Counted from the first letter of the stretch, positions 1-12,613 are shown. The stretch: DNA of 64,000 nucleotides from Pratylenchus scribneri (GCA_030063045.1 JAQSEB010000032.1:186001-250000), one strand, 5' to 3'. Translations and numbers: made by a program. The notes: generated from the sequence alone by a model not told the origin.

Positions 1-3000
1 TATTGAAGCTTTTTGGCGAATTTTTCCTTCCAATCCAACACACGTTCACGGACCAAGGCTTTCAATGGGGCGATATATACACACTAAAAGAAGGAAACAT
101 GGGATTAAAAATATTCTTTAATTAAATTAGAATAAATTTTGATGCTAGAATTAATTTAAAAATAAAATTATTTGTGTAATTAAATATAAAAATGAAGATT
201 CCACCTTTTTGCCCGGCCTCGTGTTGAACAATCGAAAAATGGCCAATTCGACACATAATGTTTTGCCCTTAATGTTATCAGCAGGTAATACAAAAAGCGC
301 AAATAATTAATTACCGATGACGTAGGAGCACCAATCAGTGTGTTCTCATCACTGGAATAAAGTGTATGGAAGACCTAGAAAAAAATGGAATTGATTTTAA
401 TAAAATAAAAAACTTAAAAAGAAATTGGTAAAATTCTCACCTGTGTTTGAACGGGATTGAAGAATTGAAAGGAATAAAGGCTTTGAAATTCGGCATTTTT
501 GATCGCAGCCAATGGGAGTGGATCGAGGTCGAGCAAATCCGTATGGGGTCTCATGGAGGTTGGCAACAGGTCACGGGCCAATTTAAGAGGGAAAATTGTG
601 TCATCGGCGACGAAATGGTCGCTGGCAATTCGCAACAAATATTGATGGTTTATTTGGTCCTCATTGACGGGAATTGTGAAAATCAGCCGTTGAGGAACGC
701 CGGATAAGGCCTTAAAATTAATAAATTATTGTAAAAATTTAAGAAATAATTAAATTAAAATTTTTTTAGAAATTTATAATTGAAAAATGAGAAAACTCAC
801 CATTTTCTTTGATAAAGTGAACAATTCATGGTGAAGAATTATATTTGCATCTGAATCCTCCACAATCACCCAATAGCGCTGGGAACCACCGCATAATTTG
901 TCATTCCAAGTGAAATTTGCGGACAATGAAGCTTCAATTTGGATGATTGTACTGAAAAGAATAAATTGGTGAATAAAAAATTGTAAATTGGAGAATTGGA
1001 AATTATCAGCATTTTTTGGTAATTGCCAAAAAAAAGAAGTATCGGATTTAGGTTGAATATAGACGACCGAAAAGATATTGTTTTTCGGAAATATCAGATT
1101 AACTAATTTAATGAAAGAAATTGGAATAATTTTTTAATTTGTTAAGTCTGATTGCAAATAAAGGATTTTTTTTATAATTTTTCTGAATCCTCATCAAAAG
1201 GGCGACTCACCAAGTAATCGGCCGAATTTTTGCCTCAACAGTGAGGATGGGCAATGCCTGGATTGCATCGTAGACTTGTTGGCCATCACAATGGCACAAT
1301 GCGCCCAACTCTTTTGGCTCCATATCATAGAGGGTATAAATATTTTGCCTGGCACTTTCAATCCTTTGGACGGTGTTCGCGTGTAGATGTCCAATGTCCG
1401 CCAAATGCCTATTAATTAATTAGTAAAAAAAAGTCATTTATTTTTGGTAAATTTTATTTAACTTATTAGAATTTATTAGAAATAAAAGACCGGAATGATA
1501 ATTCTATTTAGTAAAATTGAAGGAAATTTCCTTGAAAAGAAGCATAATTTATAAAGAACTATCGGATATTAATATTAATTAATAAAAATAATTCACCTCA
1601 ATGGTGAGCTGAATGGCCAGAGTCGTTGTTCAATGCATTTTGCCATAGTCAAACATGCTTCTGTGGTCTGTGCCCAGCCTCGGCGAAGAGCAATTTCGAA
1701 GAGAGCGCGGATTATGCGAGTTGCATTTTGGGAGATGTAAAACAGTTCGGAGGAGAGGGCAAAATTTGAGACGGGCGAACGGGAAATGTAGCTCTGTAAA
1801 ATAAAATTGTTCCTATTTTAAAGGGATTTTTACGTAAAGATTTACATAAATTTATTGTCGATTAAAAATTTTATTTGATAAAAATATTCAATCAATTTTT
1901 AATTTTTTATACCTGCAAAAGACAGTTCACTTTGCCCTGTGTTGTAGCTAACCCGCCTCGAATTTTCAAATTTGCACCGAATGAAGCCAACAATTCCAAG
2001 TCGACCATTTCCGATTCTCGATTCTGTAAAAAAAACAGAAAATTATGTGAAAATTTTGCTATTCCCTTTTGCCACCTTAATTTGTGCAAATTCACTGGAA
2101 TGGGAAATGAGGGCAATAATCATTTCGTCGGTCATCAATTCTGTAAATTTTACTGCCCCATTTGGGTCATTGAATAATTCGATTGTTTCAAATGTAATGT
2201 AATAATGCTAAAATAATTTTTTTAATATAAAAATGTCCAAATTAGTACAAACCGAAGCAATTCGGCCTAAATCCGTTGCCGAAACAAAATTATTCCTTTA
2301 AAAAGAGGCAATTTAAATTAATTTTATTCACTCTCCTCACATTGGATCATAGCGTATCATTCGGTTTGAGTCCAATTTTCTGGCAGCCGAATGGCAAAAA
2401 TCATTCAAATATGCATCCAGTCGGGAATCCATGCGCAATTCTTTCCAATCAACGCCATACTAAAAAAATAAACAATTAAAATTGTGAAGAATTTTAATTT
2501 TTGAATTCCATATAAAATTTGGAGAAAATAATGTATTTTTTGAGAGAATTAATTTAAGGAATTTTCAGAAAAAATTGAAAAAAATACAATTTTTTTGCTG
2601 ATTTTAAAGAACCTAACATTTTAATATAAATTTACCTGAAGTGGATTTTTCCTCAATCGAATGTAAAAATATGTGAATCGTATCCAGTCAACCGCCTCCG
2701 CAATGTTTGATATGGCGCCTCGGGCAATTTCCGCATTCAAATTGTCCAAAATTCTCGATTGGAATTGTGACTCGATGGGCGATTGCCGGTGGAACATTTC
2801 GACGTATTGGCCCAATTTTTGTGCATTCGTGATGATCACGCCATGACCCATGTCTTCATATTGGGGCCGGCCGGCACGCCCAAAAATTTGTTGCACATCC
2901 AAAATTCCAATATCCGTGAATACGCCCTTTTGCGGATCGAAAATTTCGGTTCCCTTTAAAAATATAAAAATCGATTAAGCGTTGTTAGTGGATATTAATT

Positions 3001-5594
3001 AAAAATAATGAATGGGTAAAGTTAAAATTATTTATTTAATATTTAGTAATATTGTATTGGATATTCAGTATTCACTATTTTAATTAATAAATTTACTTAG
3101 AATTTTTCATTATAAAAAACTTGCCCGTATAATGACAGCATATGCAGGCAAATTCACACCCCATGCCAATGTTGCCGTACAGCACATCACTCGAATGGCT
3201 CCATCCGCAAACATTCGCTCCATCAAATGTCGATCATGTCGTGCTGAAATTTAAAATAATCATATAAAATTTATAGATTGGACTCCGTTATACAAATTTT
3301 TTGGACAAATTTTGGAATAAATTTTCTGAAAACTACCAAAAATTTATGAAATTTTTAAAAATTTCTCTTCAATCCTGAGACGTTTGTATGGATGAACTAA
3401 AATAAACGAAAAAAAAATTTGCAAATACTGGAAAACTATATTGTTAGATATATTTCTAATTTAATAAATGTAAAATAATACTCACTCAATCCCGCATGAT
3501 GAATTCCCATTCCGCATTGGAATAATTGTTGCAATTCTTTACTTTGAGCATTGTTCATCTTTATAAATTAATAAAATATTCAAATTTAAAAAAAATGTTG
3601 ACTCACCGCCTTTTTTGCCTTCAAATATGAATTTTGCGTTGCTTTTCCAGCCTCAACGGCGAATAATTCCCGTTGATTGGCCACTGCCGCCTTTTCCATG
3701 AATGTGCGTGCCAATTGACCAGTCGCATTTCGAGAATGGACAAAAACGAGGATTTGATGCTTTTCTCGGAGGAATTTGACGCATTGTTGGTAGCAGACTT
3801 CGTCCATTTTCTCTTTTTGGTTCATTATCAATTTTTGGTTGACTTGGGTGGGCGGTTTCTCTCCTCTTCGAAGTGCCTTTTCTTTTTCCCTTCGAAGGAT
3901 CTCTGCTGGTCGATCACTGTCACGGACACCGAGAAAACTAAAATAAATAATTATAATGTTCTATTGAAACTAAAATGCTGAATAAATATTTTACCTCTGG
4001 GCCAAAGGCACTGGTCGGAAACGTCCATCAAAATGGAAAAGGCCACGGCTGGGATCGACATGCAAAAATCGGGCCACATCCTCAAAGTTGGGCAAAGTGG
4101 CGGAAAGACCCACAATTCGCAGTTTTTGATGGTAAACTTCGACCTAAATGTTTAACATTATCCGTAAAAATAAAAAAATAATAATTAATCACCTGTCTAT
4201 TTGTCCTGGCAACAATTGCCTCAATCACTGGTCCCCGGTCGTCATGCAATAAATGGACTTCATCAATGATCAATAATCGAACAAGTTGACTCAATTCTTC
4301 GTCGTCGGCTTTCCTCGTTATTACATCCCATTTTTCGGGTGTTAAAACCAACATCTTTAAAAATTAATGAATGATCAATTAAATATTTTTTAATTAAATT
4401 TTCGAAATATAGACTAAAAAACCAATTTAATTGATTTATATAATTTTATTGGAATTGGAATAATTAACTAAATTCATATAAAATAACCTGTGTTTCGCTA
4501 ATTTCTCGTCTTGTTAATTGTGAATCGCCCGTCAATTCGCGTACTTTCAGGCCCAATTTGTTTAGCCTCTTGGAAAAATTTGCAGTCATTTCTGTGGCCA
4601 ATGCTTTCATTGGAGCCAAATAAATGACCTTTGAAATTAAATAATTTAGCAATATTTAATTCATTAACTTTGAATGCGTCTTTGTTTATTCGTCCATCTC
4701 GGGTGCAATTGTCCCGAATTGTACGAAGCACAGTGAGCAGAGCAATGTTTGTTTTGCCGGCCCCGGTTGGAGCACAAATTAATAAATTATCGAGTGAATT
4801 GTAGGCACGGTCAAAAACTTGAGATTGAATGACATTCAGTGATTCAAAACCCTCAAAAACACGTTGACCAAACTTAATTTAAAAATAATGAAGTTAATTA
4901 ATTTAAATTAATTATGAAATAATTGTTTTTTTTTTTTTAATTTGAGTGCGGATTGGGACAAAAAATGTCGAGGGGAAAAAGCGCTCCCATCCTCAATTGA
5001 GTAAATGTTCAACAAATTTCTAAGTGATAATTAATTTAAAACCAAACCTCATCAAGTGTGTTGATCTTCACTCGTTCAAATGAGGCCAAAAATTGTTTGT
5101 TACTATCCACCGGAGGAGGGATGAAAATCTCTTCGTAGAGTGGCAAACTTTTTGAAGAACTTCCTTCGGGCAATGCCATTTTTCGGCCATGGATTGTTAA
5201 ATTTACGGATTTGTTTACTCCACTTCCCTTTTCATCGCATTTTAAGGCCTGCCTTTCTGCCTCGGCCAAATCAAAATCTTCCATTTCATCGTCTTCGCCC
5301 TCTTCCACTTCAATGATTTTATTCTCCCATTTAATCATTTCCGATTTGTAATTAAAGCTAAAAAATAATGAAAATTAGTCGATAATTTAAAATTTTTTAC
5401 CTTATTCCCGAATTATTCCCCGACGTGGCAAATGCCATGGATGAAGTTCCCGGCTGAAAATGAAGATAATTTATTTTTTTTTTCCAAACCTGATCATCAC
5501 AATTTTGAATTTTGTTCGTTGATTGTTGGTTCATCAGCGGAGTTGAGAAAAGTTCATGGTGAAGATCAGGCAATGGATGATTTGATTTTGCCAT
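1..5594 (-). CDS. ascc-3: ASCC3-like Ski2-family DExH helicase (partial, runs off left edge)
   Basis: This is the large helicase of the activating signal cointegrator complex, known elsewhere to unwind DNA for ALKBH3 repair and to split stalled ribosomes. I traced 22 exons in frame: 5594-5490, 5453-5401, 5357-5048, 4872-4669, 4628-4488, 4354-4193, 4143-3995, 3937-3607, 3558-3486, 3243-3125, 2953-2636, 2459-2341, 2295-2253, 2207-2076, 2023-1913, 1793-1597, 1408-1211, 951-801, 710-441, 374-315, 267-205, 83-1. Cassette 1 has Walker A APTGAGKT (about residue 187), motif Ia YLAPMKALA, a DEVH box and [11 protein letters not shown] Sec63 domain follows (about 2200-440). Cassette 2 starts with GAPTSSGKT and [12 protein letters not shown], where the window ends. 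DEVH (Brr2 has DEIH) and [12 protein letters not shown] favour ASCC3 over the spliceosomal paralogue Brr2. The stretch before cassette 1 is short compared with other animal ASCC3 proteins. The intron after 3125 has a GC donor. Confidence 0.93.
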
Positions 5595-5795
5595 TTTCCA
5601 AATTTTATAATGTGATTTGATTATTATTCCTGCTGCTGCTGAAAAAATTTATTTAAATAAAAAAAATAAATATGAATATAATATTGATTTGTAATAAATA
5701 CAATTAATAAGCAATAATTATAATTTAAAAGTTGAATTTTATCAAAATCAAAACAAAAAGAAATTGTTTAAAATGGAAATTGTTAATTTGTTGAT

Positions 5796-7148
5796 TTATT
5801 TAGTTTTCTTCGCTTTTTTCGTTTTTCCATCATTGATATCAAGATCAAAAATTGTAACATCCCCATCCATTTCATCAATATCAATGTCGCAACATTCGAT
5901 AGGGTCGAAAATGTATTGAGGTTCTGCCTTATTCTCATTATTGCCACCAATTATTGAAACATTCCCATATTTGGTTGAAATCGAAAGCTTTTCTGGCACC
6001 GAATATTGCTTCAATTCATCCGTATTAAACATTTGTTCTGGGAATAATTCGACCTCAAAATTGCAGGAATTGTCGCCGCGCTAATAAATATTTTTAAAGG
6101 TTAAAGCTAATTTAAAATTAATTTGTCAAATTTATTTTTTATATAAATTTTTTGAATGATTTTAATTATTAACCTTGATTATCTCCTTTTTCAGAAATTC
6201 ACAAAATTTTTCAACTCCGTCGAAAGATTTGGAATTCAAAAACTAAAAAAAAGATTAGGTAAATTAAAAAATAGTTAGCCTATTTTTACCTGAAGAATGC
6301 GTCTTTCCTCGTGAGCACTGAATAACCATTTTGCGATTGATTGAAGATTCAATTCAGCATCCAAGTTCAAGCGAAAAATATGCAATTTTGGGCATTTCAA
6401 AACATAATCGGTAGCAATTAATTCGAAATTGTGACAATCCATATAAATTTTCAAAATGCTAGAATTGGAAAATATTAATAATTTAATCTTAAATTATGGC
6501 TAAAAAGATAAATTTGGATAGATTTTATGAATTAAATTATCTCACTTCGGAAATGATTCGAAAAATTCGCTGCCATCAATTCGGCTTCGATTCAATTCCC
6601 CCATAAACTTTTCAATGCTTTCGAAATCCAATTTGCATTTTTTCAATTTTGATTTAATTGCCTTCAAAAATCCAATCAATTCTGCAGTGATTGGCCCCTG
6701 GATGTGAACTCGTTCGATGTGTTTGATACTTGCGGGTGGAGCAATTTGAGGAAGACCACACTAAAAATGAGTAAAAATGTAATTGGTAATTATGAAACGC
6801 TTAAATTTAATTGTATTTTTGTTGGCTTGGAATTCAAATATTTTATTTAAAATGTAACTAATATGACCTGAAATCCAAGATATTCCGGGAATTCAGCTGT
6901 GCTCATCACGCTCATATAATGACACTTTTTCTGAAAATATAAGAAAAAACAGTTTCTATGAAATCTAATCAAAATCAAACCTCATGAGACCAACGAATCC
7001 AAATATTCATGTAACTCCGAGGATACAATTCATTGACGACCAACGGCACAAATTCGGAGAAGAAATAATTGACATAACGAATTTGATGATGAAGATTTTG
7101 ATAGGGAATAAAATTGAATACTTCCACCAATTCCTCAGCTGACAGCAT
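5796..7148 (-). CDS. F-box-like protein of unknown function
   Basis: Six exons join in frame to 322 residues: 7148-6981, 6930-6868, 6760-6546, 6458-6290, 6242-6174, 6080-5796. The N-terminus (MLSAEELVEVFNFIPYQNL, then IRYVNYFFSEFVP) has the leucine/hydrophobic spacing of an F-box, which would link it to SCF ubiquitin ligases. The middle (about residues 75-200) has alternating hydrophobic and charged segments (IERVHIQG, ILKIYMDCHNFEL, CPKLHIFRLNL) like the variable substrate-binding part of nematode F-box proteins. The C-terminus is acidic (CDIDIDEMDGDVTIFDLDIND) and ends in a lysine-rich tail (KKAKKTK). No enzyme motif is visible. Its stop lies about 200 bp upstream of the ASCC3-like start on the same strand. 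The gene structure is solid; the F-box call rests on pattern only. Confidence 0.7.
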
Positions 7149-7284
7149 TTTACTTCTTTAACTAAAATCATTACTTTACTTTTTTTAATAATAAAATTGC
7201 AATAATCAATCATAGCGAATTTTATTAGATAATCAAAAATCAATAAAAATAATTCATAAATCATAATATAAAATTAAGGCATAT

Positions 7285-8406
7285 ATTTTTTTTAACCCGT
7301 ACTTTCAATTTTTTTAACCCGTAAAAAATAGGAACATTTTTTTAACCCGTACTTTCAATTCTTTTAACCCGTAAAGATTTCCCTTCTTCTCTGCTCTCTT
7401 CCTCATGCCTATCTCTCATCCCCTTTGCTCTCTTGCTTATATAAACGGTTCCGGGGGTGCGCGGGATATACCCGGATATAGAGAGATTAAGGTGGATTTG
7501 GGGGATTAAGCCCCAAAATGGATGGGAAATGGCCCGGAAGGCCATTGGAAGATTGGGGAATTGTAATAGAGGCCCGGAGAGTGCCTGGGATTAAGCCGGA
7601 TATAGGGGGATTAAGGTGGATATAGGGGGATTAAGGTGAATATAGGGGGATTAAGTCCTGAAATGGATGGGAAATGGCCTGGAAGGCCATTGGAAGATCG
7701 GGAAAGTGTAATAGAAGCCCGGAGAGTGCGCGAGATTAAGCCGGATATAGGGGGATTAAGGTGGATATGAGGGGATTAAGTCGGATTAAGCTTAGTTAGG
7801 GGCTAGGGATTAGGGTTATGGTTAGGGGCGGCATGGGATCTAGGGGCTAGGGGTTTAGGGGTTCGGAGCACGCGGGATATAGCCGGATATAGGGGATTAA
7901 GGTGGATAAAGGAGGATTAAGCCGGATTAAGCTTAGTTGGGGCTAGGGATTAGGGTTAGGGGTTCGGAGCATAGGAATCTCGCGAAGCCGGAAGCAAAAC
8001 ATCCCAAACCGGGCTCGCGCCCATCGATTCCAGGCCTTAATCCGACTTAATCCCCTCATATCCACCTTAATCCCCCTATATCCGGCTTAATCTCGCGCAC
8101 TCTCCGGGCCTCTGTTACACTTCTCCGATGTTTCCATGGCCTTCCGGGCCATTCCGCATCCATTTCGAGGCTTAATCCCCCTTAATCTTCCTTAATCCCC
8201 ATATATCCGGATATCCCATGCACCTTCTTTTTGACTTCCGAGCATCCCATGAATGGCACGAGAGCAAAGGGGATGAGAGATAGGCATGAGGAAGAGAGCA
8301 GAGAAGAAGGGAAATCTTTACGGGTTAAAAGAATTGAAAGTACGGGTTAAAAAAATGTTGCTATTTTTTACGGGTTAAAAAAATTGAAAGTACGGGTTAA
8401 AAAAAT
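7285..8406. mobile_element. Foldback / long-TIR non-autonomous DNA element, about 1.12 kb
   Basis: The ends are near-perfect inverted repeats of about 150 bp (7285-7436 against 8256-8406). Each arm contains repeated modules of TTTTTTTAACCCGTACTTTC, followed by a unique segment ending CATCCCCTTTGCTCTC. Inside the arms, GC-richer sequence is also arranged in opposite orientations: GGGGATTAAGGTGG on the left and CCACCTTAATCCCC on the right. Most of the element could therefore fold into one long hairpin. The left interior holds two or three direct copies of a block with GGATGGGAAATGGCC and AGGCCCGGAGAGTGC. Degenerate TTAGGG-like words occur near 7795-7870 and 7940-7960. There is no ORF of transposase size. 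A-tract flanks hide any target duplication, so the superfamily is unassigned. Confidence 0.85.
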
Positions 8407-8806
8407 GCAGGTCCTAAAATTAATATTAAAATGGAAAATAACCATAATAGAAATTAAAAAAAAATCAAAAAAATTTATTCTGCTAAATGACTAAATCAAA
8501 AAAATTTTTGGCGAAATAAAAAAAGATAAAACCAAAATGAAGATGCTCACTCAAGCAAAGCAAAGAGAATGATGGAATTTTTTTTGGGAATTTTTCCCTT
8601 AAAAGCAATATGATTTTTAAAATATGGAATGGAATTAATTCATATATGCGAAATGCGATTGTTTTGTCCGAAACAAATTCATGGATGAGAAGGGACAATT
8701 ATAAAAACAAAAACATTTATGTGGAAATTGAGGTCAACATATTTTGTCACATCCAAGGCAACATCAATTTATTATTCTTTTTCATCCAAATATTTCATCC
8801 AAGTGT
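8407..8806. other. AT-rich non-coding stretch, 3' flank of HMG-CoA reductase
   Basis: It lies between the foldback element and the HMGR stop codon at 8807-8809. It probably contains the HMGR 3' UTR. Short ORFs occur on both strands, but none shows splice structure or a protein pattern. I see no other feature. Confidence 0.5.
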
Positions 8807-11765
8807 TTAAAGTGGTCCACAAGGCATGATATGTCCGTTGCTAGCTTTTTTGACCAATTTGGTGCTGACATGGCTCAATGTGGATCGAGTACGATGGTCG
8901 CGACCAACATTTGAGGAGGCTGAAAATAAACAAAAGTATTCAAGATTATGCTTTAGGATTATAAAAATAGAAAGAATTAATTTTTAGCAAGGAACAGAAA
9001 ACGAAAATTGCTATCGGGCAGAATATAATGAATAATGTGGATAATATTTGCCGTAGGTCACTAATTTTTAAGTCCAAATTTCGAATCCCCTAATTCATAT
9101 TTACCTGTTGTCGTTGTTGACGTTTTTGTATCGGTCCTTGCCCTGCTGCTATATTCTTCTTTTTCCTCTGGCTTTTTCATTTCCTTCTTCTCCATTGCCA
9201 ATGATTGTGGATTTTCCGCTGCTGGTATTGGTGGATGTTCGGGAATGGCCTGAGGGATGGCGGCCATTGAGCTGGACTTTTTGCAGGGTGAACCGAGCAA
9301 CAAATGATGATGATGTTGAGGGGAATTAGTGGCCGGATTAGGGTACAATGGATATGCACTGTTGCTGAATACCAAATTTCGACTGGATCTGTTTAGAAAA
9401 TTGGGGCATTTCAATTTAAAAAAAAACATTTAATATTAATTGCTTAATAATCAGAAGCCATTTTTACCTGTTCAGTCGAAGATGTGTTCTTTCCAAATCG
9501 CCTTCATTGCATTGGGAGGCCAAAAGGGACAATTCACCGGCCATCACAGTCGAACAAATCAATCGGGCAAGGCGTTCCGCATTTTGGCCTGATTTGAGTC
9601 CGCTACGACGACAGCCAAGCATCTGAAAATTTAATTATTTTGTACTAAATGTTTTGGGAGATTTTACCTCTAAACAAGCACTTTGGGGACTGAGCACAGT
9701 GCCGCCACCAATTGTGCCAACTTCCAGGCAATTCATTGTGCAACTAATGTGCAAAGCCCCATCCTTTTCCCTTCGCCCTAATTGAGTAAGGCACATGCTG
9801 CTTGAGACAACTTGAGCCGCATCCTAAAAAGTGAATTTTAATTTTAAATATATCACAAAAATTCCAAGCCATTAGAAAATGCTCATAAATCATAATTAAT
9901 TTAAGGATAATTGAAAATGCTAATTATAAATTTACTTGTCCTGTTGCGATAAACATTCCAGCCACAACATTGGCCGCATGGGCGTTCCATCCGCCGGCAA
10001 CGGTGCAAGCAGCCGATGAACCAACCAACAATTTTGCATGTCCCAATTTTACCATTCTTTCCTGAAAATTTTCCAAAAGATTAAATGCAAACTAAGAGAG
10101 AAAATACGAACCACGGTTGTTTTGAGCACTTTTTCCACAATTAAAGCTGGCAAAAATGCCTCGGCCACGACCGATTTTCCGCGTCCTTCAATCCAATTCA
10201 GAGCACTGGGTTTTTTATCAACGCAAAAATTGCCACTGATCGAAATGAGCCGAGCATCGGGGAATTCGCGACGGATCAAAGCCAAAGCATTGCTTGTCCC
10301 TTTTGTGACCTGAAAATAAATCAAATGAAAATTTATTAATAATTTTAAAATTTTTTTCTTACCATATTCATTCCCATTGCATCCCCGGTTTTGGCCACAA
10401 ATCGCAAGAAGAGTAAATTTCCTTCCAAATGTGGTTCGACACGTTGCAATGAGGCAAAACTGCTGGTTTCATCAAAACGGCGTTTCAATTGACCAAATGT
10501 TCCATCGCGTTGAATCCATTGAAAACAGGCACTGGAAATTAAAAAAAATTTAATTTGATAATTGATTAATAAATTTCTCTTTCAAATGTGCCAAAATGGG
10601 TTAATTAAATATGTCAAAACTCATCAAAAATTGTCCGTAATAATAATGGATATGGGTCTAATTAACTTTATCTGTTCATTTCACCTGGCATCTCGGAGTC
10701 GATCAAATTCCAGAACCGGAGCTCTGCTCATCCCATCTCGAATCACTTCCACATAGAATGCATCTTCATTTTCCTTTTCCAACATCGCAATTGATTCCTA
10801 AAATTTTAAATTAAAAATAATTACAAATATTTCAAAAATTTTTCCTTCATTTTATATAAAAATTGCTCGTCCGGGACCAACATTTTTATTGATATTATTT
10901 TTGGACAGAAAAATGGTAATTTTTTTTGTTGGTAATTAAATGCTTTTAATTAAAATTTATTGAATAAAAGAAGAAAAAAACCGACATTAAGTGCCAAACA
11001 TCCTCGGCTGACAGAGGCAACCAAAGCACCTTCGGTGGTGGACAAAGGGATTGGGATCAATTCGCCGTCGAACATCAATGGGCCAGCAATGCCGGTTGGT
11101 AATGGCATTATGCCAATCACATTTTCACAACAAGCATCTTTCACCTGGAAAAATTTTTAAAATTTATATTTAATTAAAATTGAATTTAGGAGATTTGTGC
11201 GCTCTAAACCATAAATAAAATTGATTTTTATTTCAATTAAATTTCTGAGCGAAAGAGCATTTAATTTAATTTTGCATCTTCCGTGGGAAATTTTGCCATC
11301 TATTTTTGACACATTTCCTGATTAAAGATGCCCAATTCATTTATAATTAATAATAAATGGAACCTCTGAATAGTCGTATTTTTCGTAAGGCAATTCGGTT
11401 AAATCAATCCCGTGCCGCTCTTCCAAATGGCGTCGTCGCAATTCAACACTGAAAAAATGAATTATGCCAATTTGTTAATATAATTAATTGAGAACTAACG
11501 CTTTTGCCGGTGCACATCTCTGTTCCAGTTGTCGATGTTTCAAGCGGCCATCTCGCATTTCTGCCAACAATTGGGCATCCTCCGCACTGCCCATCGCCGT
11601 TCCAGAACTTTTTCTCGGTGGCGGCATATTCCTCATCGCTATCGATGGAAGAATGTTGACTTGAACTTCGGCATCGACCATTTGGACAGCTGTCGTTGAT
11701 TCGGCCGCAATGCTCGCTGATGTGCTGGATGTCTCTGAACAAAAACTCAAGATCATACAATCCAT
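8807..11765 (-). CDS. hmgr-1: HMG-CoA reductase, catalytic domain only (soluble form)
   Basis: Catalyses NADPH-dependent reduction of HMG-CoA to mevalonate, feeding isoprenoid, dolichol and ubiquinone synthesis. Eleven exons join in frame to about 607 residues: 11765-11500, 11448-11364, 11144-10986, 10797-10685, 10531-10363, 10309-10112, 10061-9936, 9823-9668, 9622-9468, 9388-9105, 8919-8807. Class I motifs in order: CCENVIG (catalytic Glu), [35 protein letters not shown] (catalytic Lys), DAAQ (catalytic Asp), [15 protein letters not shown], and RTHLRLNRS (catalytic His, then the Ser that AMPK phosphorylates in other animals). No transmembrane segment or sterol-sensing domain is present; only about 120 non-hydrophobic residues precede the catalytic part. 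About 130 low-complexity residues follow the usual C-terminus. The start lies in an AAAATGG context, but TTTTTGTTCAG just inside could be an acceptor, so the first residues are less certain. Confidence 0.95.
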
Positions 11766-11880
11766 TTTATTTTTTTTTTATCAAATTACTTATTATGTGC
11801 ATTGTTCGTTTAATTATTGAACTTTTATAAATCATTTGTCAGTAACCGATAAAAATATTTATTAAATATTGGATAATATA

Positions 11881-12168
11881 TTATTTATTAAAGAAAAGCA
11901 AACCGTCTCCAATCACAAATGATGGTCCACGGTCTCGGCCAATATTCCCGCCACCATAATGATCGGCCAAAGTTCGAATTTTTGTGCGCAGCTGATCCCG
12001 CCAATTCTCTTGAACCTTCTTTGGTTTGTTGTTGCCATTTTCGATGACAAGTGATTCAATAAAGTTGCTTAAATCTTCAGTGAATTCATCAATAAAAAGC
12101 ATTTGATTTTTCTGTAAATACATAAATGAAATTTTATCAAATTTGTGGTCTGTGGTGAGATTAGGCAC
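11881..12168 (-). CDS. Small unrecognised protein or 3' exon
   Basis: An open frame with balanced, protein-like composition (FIDEFTEDLSNFIESLVIE, then NWRDQLRTKIRTLADHYGGG, GRDRGPSFVIGDG) ends in a stop at 11881. ATTTACAG at about 12116 could be a splice acceptor just before the KNQM segment, so the true CDS may begin at that exon or at the ATG right after it. The upstream part lacks a convincing ATG. The protein would be acidic then basic, with no signal peptide and no known motif. Its stop is about 115 bp from the HMGR start on the same strand, a spacing typical of nematode operons. It could also be the last exon of a longer gene whose other exons I did not find. Confidence 0.45.
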   Translation of the reverse strand: MPNLTTDHKFDKISFMYLQKNQMLFIDEFTEDLSNFIESLVIENGNNKPKKVQENWRDQLRTKIRTLADHYGGGNIGRDRGPSFVIGDGLLFFNK

Positions 12169-12613
12169 ATATTGATGTTTTATTTTTACGCGTATTAATT
12201 AATCAATGTGGGTTTATGGGATTGGAATATAACTTGATCACGCCATTTCCAGGAAATCAATCCTGATGAAAAATAAAAGATGATGGATGTGATCTATGCG
12301 GTTTTAATTACTGATTAAAAGAAAAGCTTCCAATTATGCAAGAACATGACCATTTTATCGTCCGTCAATATAGAACTAATGCTTTTATCGCGGTTTTTCG
12401 TTAACTTTTTTCCTATATTTCAGCTTTCATTGATAAGATTTTCTTGTTATTTCGATGAATGATGCATGCAATCGAGCATGTGAATGGTAGAACTCGACTG
12501 AAAAAGTCGAGACCTTAGGGAATTGAACGCGAAAGACTGCTTTTTATTTTTAGTAAAAGCAATAGGCAGAGTTTTCCTTAAAGCTAGACTCCATAGAACA
12601 TAGCGTTCATCTG
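12169..12613. other. Intergenic stretch before the Harbinger-like element
   Basis: No gene recognised. A short hairpin occurs near 12495-12520 (ACTCGACT, then AGTCGAG). The stretch may hold the promoter of the unknown minus-strand gene, but no element stands out. Confidence 0.4.

Noticed and set aside
1..5594. Brr2/SNRNP200 as the identity of the double-cassette helicase
   Set aside because: DEVH instead of DEIH in cassette 1, the [10 protein letters not shown] block and the overall exon translation fit ASCC3 better.
7795..7960. TTAGGG-like words suggesting interstitial telomere sequence
   Set aside because: They are irregular, mixed with CTAGGG and GGATTA, and lie inside a foldback element. 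Nematode telomeres are usually TTAGGC.
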